From assembly GCA_023266635.1 (NCBI GenBank), contig JAHFPU010000222.1, positions 1-42,641 of the forward strand: 42,641 nt of DNA. The letters run 5' to 3'. A model generated the notes under the pieces. It did not search any database and was not told where the DNA came from. It saw only the letters and a list, made by a program, of their open reading frames with translations. This DNA comes from Sphingobium sp. (GTDB lineage: Bacteria; Pseudomonadota; Alphaproteobacteria; Sphingomonadales; Sphingomonadaceae). This document shows, in pieces, positions 1 to 8,828 of this stretch; position 1 is the stretch's first letter, and each line of letters starts with the position of its first letter. Both the position numbers and the translations under genes were made by a program.

Positions 1-2
1 AT

Positions 3-449
3 CGGCTGGGCATCGATTATTCCGGCTTCCTCGACAACCAACTGACCGACGACTGGAACTACGACATCTTCCCCAACATCCAGATGGGCATCCATCCGGA
101 GGGCGTGAGCATGCTCTATTTCCGTCCCCATGCGACGGACCCGCGCAAGTTCGTGTTCGACGTGATCGTCATGATGCATCCGCAGGAAAATCCCGAAATC
201 CTGCCGCCTGCCTATATGGGCCTGCCGGAAGGATGGGACATTAGTGGCAAGGAACCGGCGCAGGTCCAGCATATCGACTGGCGCGAAGGCGGCCTTGGCG
301 AGGTGTTCGATCAGGACAGCGGCCTGTTCGCCGAAGTCCAGCGCGGTATCGAAAGCCTGGGCTTCCGCGGATCGATCCTGTCCGAGCAGGAACAGCGCAT
401 CGGCCATTTCCATGCCGAACTCGATCGTTACATCAACGCCGCCCACTGA
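3..449 (+). CDS. Rieske aromatic-ring-hydroxylating-type oxygenase alpha subunit, C-terminal part (truncated by window start)
   Basis: Open frame from base 3 to TGA at 447-449. C-terminus (GIHPEGVSMLYFRPHATDPRKFVFD...GLGEVFDQDSG...GFRGSILSEQEQRIGHFHAELD) aligns by eye with the C-termini of the two full Rieske proteins downstream. Confidence 0.85.
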   Translation, partial: RLGIDYSGFLDNQLTDDWNYDIFPNIQMGIHPEGVSMLYFRPHATDPRKFVFDVIVMMHPQENPEILPPAYMGLPEGWDISGKEPAQVQHIDWREGGLGEVFDQDSGLFAEVQRGIESLGFRGSILSEQEQRIGHFHAELDRYINAAH

Positions 450-477
450 CCCTGCTGCGATACTGGATATTGATTTG

Positions 478-2601
478 ATGCTTTCCCCGTCCCGCCGCGC
501 CACGCTCGCGGCCGTCTCTCTGCTTGCCCTGCCCTTGTCGGCCTGCACGTCCGGTCCTGCTGCCCCTGAAAACGGGACAGAGGCAAAAGATGCCGGGCCG
601 TCCGGATGGCAGGCGCAACTGACCGACGGCAGCGACGGGCGGGACTGGCCGGCATTCGGCCGCACCTATGGGGAACAGCATTATAGTCCTCTGGATCAGG
701 TCAATACCAACACGGTCAAGCGGCTGGGTCTGGCGTGGTCGCTGGATTTGCCTGCGGGCAATCCAGCGACGGGCCCAATCGAGGTCGATGGCATATTATA
801 TTTCGCATCCGGCTACAGCATCGCCCATGCCGTCGACGTGCGCACCGGCAAGTTGCTTTGGACCTTCGATCCCAAGGCGCCAGAGGCGGCCGGCCACAAA
901 TTGCGCCAGGGTTGGGGCAGCCGCGGCATCGCCTACTGGAACGGCAAGGTCTATATCGGCACGCAGGACGGCCGTCTGATCGCGATCGATGCGAAGACGG
1001 GCAAGGTCGTGTGGTCGACCATGACCATGGGCAAGGACGATCTGCGCTTCATCAGCGGACCGCCCCGCGCCTTCGACGGCATGGTCATCATCGGCAATGG
1101 CGGCGCGGACGAGGCGGCCATCCGGGGCTACGCGACCGCTTATGACGCGGAAACCGGTAAGCAGATATGGCGCTTCTACACCGTTCCGGGCAATCCAAAG
1201 GACGGCTTCGAGAACAAGGCCATGGAGATGGCCGCAAAGACCTGGTCGGGCGAATGGTGGAAATATGGCGGCGGCGGCACGGTGTGGAACGCCATCACCT
1301 ATGACAAGGAAAGCGACACGATATACCTCGGCACCGGCAACGGATCGCCCTGGAACCGCAAAATCCGGAGCGAGGGCAAGGGCGACAATCTCTTCCTCTG
1401 TTCGATCGTCGCCGTGAACGCCAAGACCGGCGAATATAAATGGCATTACCAGATCAATCCCGGCGAAAGCTGGGACTATAATGCGGCGATGGATATGCAA
1501 TTGGCTGACCTGTCGATCGACGGGAAGCCGCGCAAGGTCCTGATGACGGCACCCAAGAACGGCTTCTTCTATGTCATCGACCGCACCACCGGAAAGCTGA
1601 TCTCCGCCAAGCCCTTCGTCACCACGACCTGGGCCAAGAGCATAGATATCAAGAGCGGACGTCCGGTTGAGGAACCCAATGTCCGCTATGAAGATGGGCC
1701 GGTGACCTTCAAGCCAAGCCCGGCGGGCGCGCATAGCTGGACGCCGATGGCGTTCAGCCCGAAGAGCGGGCTCGTCTACATCCCGGCCATCGACCTGGAA
1801 GTCACCTATGACGATAAGGGTATCACGAAGGAGAACTGGAAGCGCACGCCCGGCATGGCGCTCGATTATGGCGTCAATGTCGTGGTGCAGCCCTCCAAGG
1901 GCGCGAATATCTTAAGCTATCTCGTGGCGTGGGACCCGGTGACGCAAAAGGAGGCGTGGCGTCTGCCTACGCCGGGCCATTTTAACGGCGGCCTGATGGC
2001 GACCGGCGGCGGACTGGTGTTCCAGGGGCATCCCGACTCCTCCTTCACCGCCTATGACGCGAAAAATGGCGGCGTCGCGTGGAATTTCGATGCGAAGGCG
2101 CCGGTCGTCGCACCACCCATCACCTACTCCGTCGACGGCAAGCAATATGTGACCGTCATCGCCGGCATGGGGACCAGCGCAGGCCTGTTCGGGCCCCTCC
2201 TCGCCAAGTTCGGCATCGATTATCGCACCCAGACCCGCCGCGTGCTGACCTTCGTCCTCGACGGCAAGGCGACGCTACCGGCGAAGGTACCCTACAAGCC
2301 CCAGGCTGTAGACGATCCTGACTTCAAGGCGAACACCACGGCGGCCAAGGCTGGCGAAAACATCTTCAACGTGCGTTGCGCCGTATGCCATGGCGGCGGC
2401 GCGATCGCAGGCGGCACGGCACCCGACCTGCGTACGTCGGGTGCGATCCTGTCGGCGGATGCGATCTCCGCGATCGTGCATGACGGAGCGCTCGTGCCTA
2501 ACGGAATGCCGCGCTTCGAAGAGCTTAGCACTGAGGATCGGGAGAATATCCGGCAGTATCTGCGCACGCGGGCCGATGATCTGCGCAAGGGGCGACCGTA
2601 G
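478..2601 (+). CDS. PQQ-dependent dehydrogenase with C-terminal cytochrome c domain, predicted lipoprotein
   Basis: Beta-propeller repeats (AYDAETGKQIWRFYTVPG, DRTTGKLISAKPF), heme motif CAVCH, lipobox LSAC after MLSPSRRATLAAVSLLALP. Start placed at ATG 478 rather than the upstream 244 of the ORF track. Confidence 0.9.
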   Translation: MLSPSRRATLAAVSLLALPLSACTSGPAAPENGTEAKDAGPSGWQAQLTDGSDGRDWPAFGRTYGEQHYSPLDQVNTNTVKRLGLAWSLDLPAGNPATGPIEVDGILYFASGYSIAHAVDVRTGKLLWTFDPKAPEAAGHKLRQGWGSRGIAYWNGKVYIGTQDGRLIAIDAKTGKVVWSTMTMGKDDLRFISGPPRAFDGMVIIGNGGADEAAIRGYATAYDAETGKQIWRFYTVPGNPKDGFENKAMEMAAKTWSGEWWKYGGGGTVWNAITYDKESDTIYLGTGNGSPWNRKIRSEGKGDNLFLCSIVAVNAKTGEYKWHYQINPGESWDYNAAMDMQLADLSIDGKPRKVLMTAPKNGFFYVIDRTTGKLISAKPFVTTTWAKSIDIKSGRPVEEPNVRYEDGPVTFKPSPAGAHSWTPMAFSPKSGLVYIPAIDLEVTYDDKGITKENWKRTPGMALDYGVNVVVQPSKGANILSYLVAWDPVTQKEAWRLPTPGHFNGGLMATGGGLVFQGHPDSSFTAYDAKNGGVAWNFDAKAPVVAPPITYSVDGKQYVTVIAGMGTSAGLFGPLLAKFGIDYRTQTRRVLTFVLDGKATLPAKVPYKPQAVDDPDFKANTTAAKAGENIFNVRCAVCHGGGAIAGGTAPDLRTSGAILSADAISAIVHDGALVPNGMPRFEELSTEDRENIRQYLRTRADDLRKGRP

Positions 2602-2615
2602 AAAGGGCATCCTCC

Positions 2616-2700
2616 CCGTTCGCCCTGAGCTTGTCGAAGGGCTGTCTTTCTTTTGGCGTTGACAAGAAGGACAGGGCTTCGACATGCTCAGCCCGAACGG
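2616..2700. repeat. Inverted pair of REP-like intergenic repeats (possible bidirectional terminator)
   Basis: ccgttcgccctgagcttgtcgaagggct (2616-2643) and its near reverse complement agggcttcgacatgctcagcccgaacgg (2673-2700), between convergent genes. Confidence 0.8.
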
Positions 2701-2732
2701 AATAGAATGGCTCTCACTTAAGGCAGAGTACT

Positions 2733-3266
2733 CTATATTTTCCGCACCGGGTCCTTGCCGTCCCAGTTACGCGCCGTTGCCTTGATGCCGTCGAACAACT
2801 CAGTCATCGCCGGAGAGACTTCGATCAGTTCGACCATCGTGCCGGGAAACAGCACATCGGTATCAAGGTAGGAGAAGCGCGAAATGGGCAGTTGTCCTTC
2901 GGCGGCGACGCTGATGCCTGCCGCCCGCGCTGCAGCCATTTGCGCATCATAATCCGTGGCCACGGTGCCAAGGTGATGGACGCCCCGCCGCCCGGCATCC
3001 AGGAACTCGCGATAGGTCGACGGATCGCGCCCCGGCTGGATGATCTCGATCATCGTGTCGCCACTGTAGGACAGGGCCGCGGCGCCCAGGAAATCATAGT
3101 CGGGACCGACTCGTTCCCCCCGCACCTCAAACCACTCCGTCTGTAACGGCACGGGGAACATGAAGAATGGGCCAACCCCCATCGTCTTGACCATATGATC
3201 GATCGCCGACTCCACATCTTCGACGACATAAGCGATCTGAAATACCGGTCCGAATAGCTGACTCAT
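2733..3266 (-). CDS. VOC (glyoxalase/bleomycin resistance/dioxygenase) superfamily protein
   Basis: MSQLFGPVFQIAYVVEDVESAIDHMVKTMGVGPFF...HHLGTVATDYDAQMAAARAAG; methylmalonyl-CoA-epimerase-like VOC pattern. Start at ATG 3266. Confidence 0.8.
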   Translation of the reverse strand: MSQLFGPVFQIAYVVEDVESAIDHMVKTMGVGPFFMFPVPLQTEWFEVRGERVGPDYDFLGAAALSYSGDTMIEIIQPGRDPSTYREFLDAGRRGVHHLGTVATDYDAQMAAARAAGISVAAEGQLPISRFSYLDTDVLFPGTMVELIEVSPAMTELFDGIKATARNWDGKDPVRKI

Positions 3267-3332
3267 TGCCTGATCCTCTCTTGCAGACCTGTTTTTTGCG
3301 CAACCCATGGCGGATCGTGCGAATCTGCTTGC

Positions 3333-3352
3333 AAAACAATCATGCATGTTTT
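3333..3352. promoter_or_regulatory. Putative operator copy 1, AAAACAATCATGCATGTTTT
   Basis: Palindromic (AAAACA-N8-TGTTTT). 19/20 identical on the opposite strand to 7016-7035. Lies between divergent VOC and Rieske genes. Confidence 0.65.
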
Positions 3353-3421
3353 TTTATTGGTGTCGATCCGCATGAAGACGGAAATCATCCAACCCGGGAT
3401 GAACATCATGGAGAGCTGGAA

Positions 3422-4780
3422 ATGAAGTTCGACTTCAATCTGTGGGATATCCACATTGGCACGCCGCATCCGTTCAACGATCGCGCACCCGTCATCGACA
3501 ATGGAACCGCGCGGCCGACCGGCGCGCGCTATCACGACAAAGCATTTGCCGCCGCCGAGTGGGAGAAGGTCTTCGCCCGCAGCTGGCTGGTCGCCTGTCC
3601 CGTTTCCGACGTGCGCGAACCGGGCGACTTCGCCAAGTTCGACATCGGGCCGGAGAGCTTCATCATCGTCCATGGCGACGATGGCCAGATCCATGCCCAT
3701 TACAATGTCTGCCCGCATCGCGGCAGCCAGATCGTCCAGGCCGACACCGGCAGCGTCGGCAAGTTCACCTGCCCCTTCCACAGCTGGCAATTCAGCCTGG
3801 AGGGCGAGAACCTGGCCGTGACCGATCCGGAGACGTTCCGACCGGAAGTCCTGTGCCACGACCACAATATGACGTCCGTCCGCTGTGAAGTGGCCGCTGG
3901 CCTCGTGTTCATTTCCATGGACCCGCATATCGAGCCGCTCAAGCAATGGCTGGCTCCCGTTCTTAAGCATCTCGAGCTGTACGAAATCGACAAGATGAAC
4001 GTCGTCCAGCATCGTCAGTCGGACTGGGGCTCCAACTGGAAAGGCGGCGTCGACGCCTTCGCGGAAATCTATCATCTTCACGCCGTGCATCCGCAGACTC
4101 AGTGCCTGATGGATGACCGCACGCAGATCGACCTGTATCCGGGCGGGATCAGCCGCCAGTTCGTGCCCTTTGCACAGCCCAGCCGGCGCTATGATGACCA
4201 GGAAAGCGTCAATCCGGGCATCGCCATGATGCTGCAGGATGCTGGCATCGACCCGGCCAGCTATGATGGCACCGCGCACGAAACTCGCGCGGCGGTCCAG
4301 CAGGCCAAGCGCGAGCGGTCCGAGAAATATGGCCTTGGCTACGAGAAGTTCAGCGACACGCAGCTGAGCGATTCCACGGTCTATGGCCTGTTCCCCAACG
4401 CGCAGATCGGTTGCCATCCGGAGGCTGTATTCCTGCACCGTTTCGTGCCGCACGCCACCGACCCCAACCAGTTCACCTATGACACCTGCATTCTCTACCG
4501 GCACATCGACGCGCCTGGTTATTGCGCGCCGGCATGGATGGGCTTGGGTGACGAGATTGACCTGACGGGCCGGACCCGCCCCGACATCGTCCATACCGGT
4601 CTTGGTGAGCCTCCCGGCCTTGGCGAGGTTCTGGATCAGGACAGCGACCTGCTGCCGATCGTGCAGGCCGGCGCCCGTTCACGCGGCTTCCGAGGTCCGC
4701 TGTGGAGTGAGCAGGAAGCAAGGCTACGCCATTTCCATGTCGAACTGGACAAGCGCATGGCACAGGGAGACGACGCGTGA
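3422..4780 (+). CDS. Rieske non-heme iron oxygenase alpha subunit
   Basis: Rieske motif CPHRG...CPFHSW (CxH-x17-CxxH); mononuclear iron motif EIYHLHAVH; start MKFDFNLWDI at 3422. Confidence 0.93.
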   Translation: MKFDFNLWDIHIGTPHPFNDRAPVIDNGTARPTGARYHDKAFAAAEWEKVFARSWLVACPVSDVREPGDFAKFDIGPESFIIVHGDDGQIHAHYNVCPHRGSQIVQADTGSVGKFTCPFHSWQFSLEGENLAVTDPETFRPEVLCHDHNMTSVRCEVAAGLVFISMDPHIEPLKQWLAPVLKHLELYEIDKMNVVQHRQSDWGSNWKGGVDAFAEIYHLHAVHPQTQCLMDDRTQIDLYPGGISRQFVPFAQPSRRYDDQESVNPGIAMMLQDAGIDPASYDGTAHETRAAVQQAKRERSEKYGLGYEKFSDTQLSDSTVYGLFPNAQIGCHPEAVFLHRFVPHATDPNQFTYDTCILYRHIDAPGYCAPAWMGLGDEIDLTGRTRPDIVHTGLGEPPGLGEVLDQDSDLLPIVQAGARSRGFRGPLWSEQEARLRHFHVELDKRMAQGDDA

Positions 4781-6129
4781 ATTACGATCCACGCAGTTGG
4801 GCGGTCCATAAGGACAGCAAGCATCCCTTCGATACGCCTGCTCCCTATGTCGATAATGGATCGGCCCGGCCGGATCCGGCCCGCTATAGCGATCCGGCTT
4901 TCGCCGAGGCGGAATGGGAGAAGGTGTTTACGCAGACCTGGCTGCTCGCCGGGCCGTCGAGCGACGTGCGTGAATCCGGTGACTGGATGCGGTTCGACAT
5001 CGGCGTCGAATCCTTCATCATCGTGCGCAAGGATGATGGCGCGCTTGCCGCCCATTATAATGTATGCCCGCATCGCGGTAGCCGACTGGTGATGGACGAT
5101 GTCGGATCGCAGGGCAGCTTTTCCTGCCCATTTCACAGCTGGAAGTTCGATCTGGACGGCAGCAATCTGGCAGTTACCGACCCGGAAACCTTCCGGCCGG
5201 AAGTATTGTGCCACGATATCAATCTGTCGTCCGTGCGGGTCGAGGAGGAAGCGGGTCTCGTCTTCATTTCGATGACCGACGACGTCCCGCCCCTGAAAGA
5301 CTATCTCGGCACGATCCTGCCGATGCTGGAAACATACGAGATCGACAAAATGCATGTCGTGCAGCATCGCCGGTCGGACTGGGCGGCGAACTGGAAGGGC
5401 GGGATCGACGCTTTCTATGAAAGCTATCACCTCCATGCCATCCATCCGCAGACGATGGGCATGCTGGACGATCGCACCCATATCGACCTGTTCGAAAATG
5501 GCATGAGCCGCCAGTTCGTGCCGTTCGGCCAGCCCAACTCGCATTTCCCGGACCAGCAGGGAATCAATCCGGGCATCGCCGTGATGCTCGACGATGCAGG
5601 TCTGGACGCCGAGACGTTTCAGGGCACCGCCTATGAAAGCCGTTCGGCGATCGCGATGGCGAAGCGCGATCGTGCGGCGAAGCTGGGCATCGACTATGAC
5701 AGGTTCAGCGACGCCCAGTTGACGGACGCGACGATTTTCGGCGTATTCCCCAATGCGCAGGTAGGCTGTCACCCGGAGGCGGTTTTCCTTCACCGGTTCA
5801 AGCCGCATGGCGACGATCCCGATCAGTTCACCTATGAAACCACGATCATGTATCGGCATATCGACGTGCCGGGCTATGGCGCGCCGCTGTGGATGGGCCT
5901 TGGCGACGATGTGGACCTGACCGGCGCGACCCGTCCGGAAGTCGTCCACACGCCCCTGGGCGTACCGCCGGGCATGGGCGAAGTGCTGGATCAGGATAGC
6001 GACTTGCTGCCGATCGTACAGGCCGGCGCGCATTCGCGCGGCTTCCGTGGCCCCCTATGGGGTGAGCAGGAGGCGCGGCTGCGCCATTTCCATGTCCATC
6101 TCGATCAATGGCTGGCTGACAAGAGGTAA
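4777..6129 (+). CDS. Rieske non-heme iron oxygenase alpha subunit, tandem paralogue
   Basis: CPHRGSRLV...CPFHSW and ESYHLHAIH motifs; GTG start overlaps the preceding stop (GTGA); closely similar to 3422-4780. Confidence 0.93.
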   Translation: MNYDPRSWAVHKDSKHPFDTPAPYVDNGSARPDPARYSDPAFAEAEWEKVFTQTWLLAGPSSDVRESGDWMRFDIGVESFIIVRKDDGALAAHYNVCPHRGSRLVMDDVGSQGSFSCPFHSWKFDLDGSNLAVTDPETFRPEVLCHDINLSSVRVEEEAGLVFISMTDDVPPLKDYLGTILPMLETYEIDKMHVVQHRRSDWAANWKGGIDAFYESYHLHAIHPQTMGMLDDRTHIDLFENGMSRQFVPFGQPNSHFPDQQGINPGIAVMLDDAGLDAETFQGTAYESRSAIAMAKRDRAAKLGIDYDRFSDAQLTDATIFGVFPNAQVGCHPEAVFLHRFKPHGDDPDQFTYETTIMYRHIDVPGYGAPLWMGLGDDVDLTGATRPEVVHTPLGVPPGMGEVLDQDSDLLPIVQAGAHSRGFRGPLWGEQEARLRHFHVHLDQWLADKR

Positions 6130-6136
6130 CCCCGAA

Positions 6137-6168
6137 GGGGGAGGCGGTCTATGCAGGCCGCCTCCCCC
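6137..6168. terminator. GC-rich hairpin between convergent genes
   Basis: gggggaggcgg (6137-6147) / ccgcctccccc (6158-6168), perfect 11-bp stem with 10-nt loop; no clear U-tract. Confidence 0.6.
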
Positions 6169-6174
6169 GCCCTG

Positions 6175-6933
6175 TCAGAACGGGCGGATCGTCACGCCAT
6201 TATCTACGACAAATTCCGCGCCCGTGACGAAGCGTGATTCATCAGACGCCAGGAACAGGATCATCGCCGCGACATCTTCCGGCGCGCCTGCCGTTCCAGG
6301 CGGCAGCACGCCTGCCGGGATCACATTGGGCTTGCCGGGGCGCCCCTCGGCCAATTGCACCATCGGCGTTTCGATGGAGCCGGGATGCACGGAATTGCAG
6401 CGGATCTTGTAGCCCTTCTCCTGGCACATCACGGCCACCGACTTGGTCATCGCACGCACCGCGCCCTTGGCGGCGGAATAGGCGAAGAAGATGGGGTAGC
6501 CCAGCAGCGCGCCGGTCGACGACATGTTGATGATGGAGCCGCCGTCATTCTTGTTCATCAGCGGAATCGCATGCTTGCATCCCAGGAAAACGCCGTCGCT
6601 CATGATCGCGTTGACCCAGCGATACTGTTCCAGCGTCGTATCCTCGACATCGGCATTCAGCACCACGCCAGCATTGTTCACCAAAACATCCAGCCGCCCG
6701 AACGTCTCGTCGATCGTCTTCATGACATCGATCCACGCCTCTTCGGAGGCGACATCGAGCGCGAGAGCGATGGCGCTGTTGCCGATCTGGTCGGCGACCT
6801 TCTGCGCCGTTTCCAGCTTCACATCGGTCACGACGACACGCGCGCCTTCGCGGGCCAGCGCCACGCAGTCCGCCGCGCCAAGGCCTGAACCTCCACCGGT
6901 CACCAATGCCACCTTGCCAGCCACTCGTCCCAT
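6175..6933 (-). CDS. Short-chain dehydrogenase/reductase (SDR)
   Basis: VTGGGSGLG NAD(P)-binding motif, NNAG, and YSAAKGAV catalytic YxxxK. Confidence 0.93.
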   Translation of the reverse strand: MGRVAGKVALVTGGGSGLGAADCVALAREGARVVVTDVKLETAQKVADQIGNSAIALALDVASEEAWIDVMKTIDETFGRLDVLVNNAGVVLNADVEDTTLEQYRWVNAIMSDGVFLGCKHAIPLMNKNDGGSIINMSSTGALLGYPIFFAYSAAKGAVRAMTKSVAVMCQEKGYKIRCNSVHPGSIETPMVQLAEGRPGKPNVIPAGVLPPGTAGAPEDVAAMILFLASDESRFVTGAEFVVDNGVTIRPF

Positions 6934-7015
6934 TCCACTCTCCTATTGTGGTCCGGCATTTGTCTTGCCGGAGCGTTCCCGCGCAACCTATCTCAACGAT
7001 GGCCACAGTCTATAT

Positions 7016-7035
7016 AAAACATGCACGATTGTTTT
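7016..7035. promoter_or_regulatory. Putative operator copy 2, AAAACATGCACGATTGTTTT
   Basis: Reverse complement of copy 1 with one mismatch; 83-102 nt upstream of the SDR start. Confidence 0.65.
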
Positions 7036-7197
7036 ATTTATTGCGCCGGGATCGGGATGGATGCGCCGTTCGCTGCAACAATTGGGCCGGATGCGTGGCC
7101 TTTATGGTAGCTTCTGCCCTTTGCCTCAGGCCGTGTTGCCGCGAATTAATGTTGATTGCATTGCAGTGCAGCGCCGCGCCGTTTAGGCAGCGGACCA

Positions 7198-7956
7198 ATG
7201 TTTTCCGACCCCTACCGGGATTCGCCCGATCCAGATCGTGCGCCGTTACGGCGTCGGGCCATGGCCATGCTGTTCGCACTGGCGGTGCATGTCCTGATCC
7301 TGCTTGTCCTGCTGACGCTGGCCCCCTCCCTGCCGCTGCCCAAGATCGACAAGATTCCGACGACCTTCACGATGATCCCGGATCACAAGGAAGCCAAGAC
7401 ACAGAAAGAGTCGGGCGAGAAAACCAAGAAGGCCGAAGGCGGCGCCCCGCCAAAATCGCCGGAAAAAGTGACCAAGCCCCAGGTTCAGCCCAAGGAGCCT
7501 ACGCCCGACCTCCCCTTCATCAAGATGAGCAGCGCGGATTTCGCCGCCGCCGACATCTCCAAAATGCCTTCGCATGCCGGCGAGGGGCAATCCGCCGGGA
7601 ATGGTACGGGCAAGGACAGCGCCATGGCCTATGGCCCCGGCGAAGGTCCAGGAGGGGAGCAACTGTACGACGCCGACTGGTATCGCAAACCGACGGACGC
7701 GGAACTTGCGACCTATATGCCGCCGGGCAACCGGCAGAGCGGCTGGGGCCTCGTCGCCTGCAAGACAATCGAGAATTATCACGTCGAGAATTGCCAGGCC
7801 CTGGGAGAGTCGCCGCTGGGATCAGGCTTCGCGCGGGCCGTGCGTTTGGCGGCATGGCAGTTTCTCGTGGTTCCACCGCGTGTCGGCGGACGCGCGCAGG
7901 TCGGCGCCTGGGTGCGGATAAGGATCGACTATATCGAGGGCGTGGTGAAACAATAA
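7198..7956 (+). CDS. TonB-like energy transducer / hypothetical envelope protein
   Basis: N-terminal TM (MLFALAVHVLILLVLLTLA), Lys/Pro-rich linker, C-terminal VENCQALGESPLGSGFARAVRLAAWQFLVVPPRVGGRAQVGAWVRIRIDY resembling a TonB C-terminal domain. Confidence 0.65.
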   Translation: MFSDPYRDSPDPDRAPLRRRAMAMLFALAVHVLILLVLLTLAPSLPLPKIDKIPTTFTMIPDHKEAKTQKESGEKTKKAEGGAPPKSPEKVTKPQVQPKEPTPDLPFIKMSSADFAAADISKMPSHAGEGQSAGNGTGKDSAMAYGPGEGPGGEQLYDADWYRKPTDAELATYMPPGNRQSGWGLVACKTIENYHVENCQALGESPLGSGFARAVRLAAWQFLVVPPRVGGRAQVGAWVRIRIDYIEGVVKQ

Positions 7957-8056
7957 GCCGACGCGATCGGGGTCAGGGAACCAATGTCCGCACGGGCCGT
8001 TATGCCAATGTTGACGGTCGCTCACGCTGACCCCCCGCACAAGGCGCTGTCAACGT

Positions 8057-8094
8057 AAAGGGCCCCGTCGCTTAGGCGTCGGGGCCTTTATTTT
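8057..8094. terminator. Rho-independent-like terminator between convergent genes
   Basis: aaagggccccgtcgcttaggcgtcggggcctttatttt: GC stem followed by T-rich run. Confidence 0.75.
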
Positions 8095-8132
8095 GTCTTT
8101 GGTATGTAGGGTCGCTGACTGCCGGCCTTAAT

Positions 8133-8783
8133 TTAGCCGATACGCGCTAGTATCTCGTCACTTTCCGGGCGATCCAGCCAGTCAGGGCTGACCTGTATCC
8201 ACTCCACGGTGCGACCGGGGCCAATCAGCAGTACGGTCGGCTGCGGCAGTTCCCATGTTCCGGTGCCAGTGACGTCGCCAATCCATCCCGCAGGCGGCGG
8301 TTCGGGCCGATCGTCCGGAACGAAGCTGATGCCAAGCGCGCGCGCAAGGCCGTTGCCGGGATCGCTCGCCACCGTGAAGGCAAGGTTATGGCGATCCTTG
8401 ATATCGCGCAGCTTGTCCGGCGTCTGCGGACTGACAGCGACCAGCCGAATGCTCCTGGCTTTCAGAGCCGGATAGAGCGTGCGATCATAATAAGGCAGCG
8501 CCAGATTGCAGGCAGGACATCCGGCGAAACGGAAGAAGACCAGCAAAGCCCGACTATCTGCAGTCAGGTCATCCAGACTGATGGCATCGCCATCCACATC
8601 CACAAGATCGAACGGCGGCAGGATATCGCCCGACTGAACCGTCGCCGACGGATCAAAGCGATCCGTCAGTGTTCGCCGCTGACCGGCATTTGCCGCAAGC
8701 TGCGCAGGCGACCAGGTCCGCTCCCGTTCTGCCTGAAGCTCCGCATACTGCCCCTTCAAGCTATCAATCGCTACTGTCGCCAT
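8133..8783 (-). CDS. AhpC/TSA-family peroxiredoxin-like (thioredoxin-fold) protein
   Basis: LLVFFRFAGCPACNLALPYYDR (CPAC) and VSPQTPDKLRDIKDRHNLAFTVASDPGNGLARALGI. Start at ATG 8783. Confidence 0.8.
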   Translation of the reverse strand: MATVAIDSLKGQYAELQAERERTWSPAQLAANAGQRRTLTDRFDPSATVQSGDILPPFDLVDVDGDAISLDDLTADSRALLVFFRFAGCPACNLALPYYDRTLYPALKARSIRLVAVSPQTPDKLRDIKDRHNLAFTVASDPGNGLARALGISFVPDDRPEPPPAGWIGDVTGTGTWELPQPTVLLIGPGRTVEWIQVSPDWLDRPESDEILARIG

Positions 8784-8828
8784 CGTAATCTCCTTATCGC
8801 GGCCGCCACGAACCTGCGGCACACGCAC

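Noticed and set aside
244-477. N-terminal extension of the PQQ dehydrogenase ORF in the ORF track
   Set aside because: Overlaps the Rieske C-terminus out of frame. A lipoprotein signal peptide begins exactly at ATG 478.
3263-4594. Long minus-strand ORF (443 aa), and similar ones at 4636-6033 (-), 796-1734 (-), 8388-10418 (+), 12792-13514 (+), 16805-18166 (+) and 27531-29414 (+)
   Set aside because: Antisense shadow ORFs typical of GC-rich DNA. They lie opposite genes with clear conserved motifs and show no recognisable domains.
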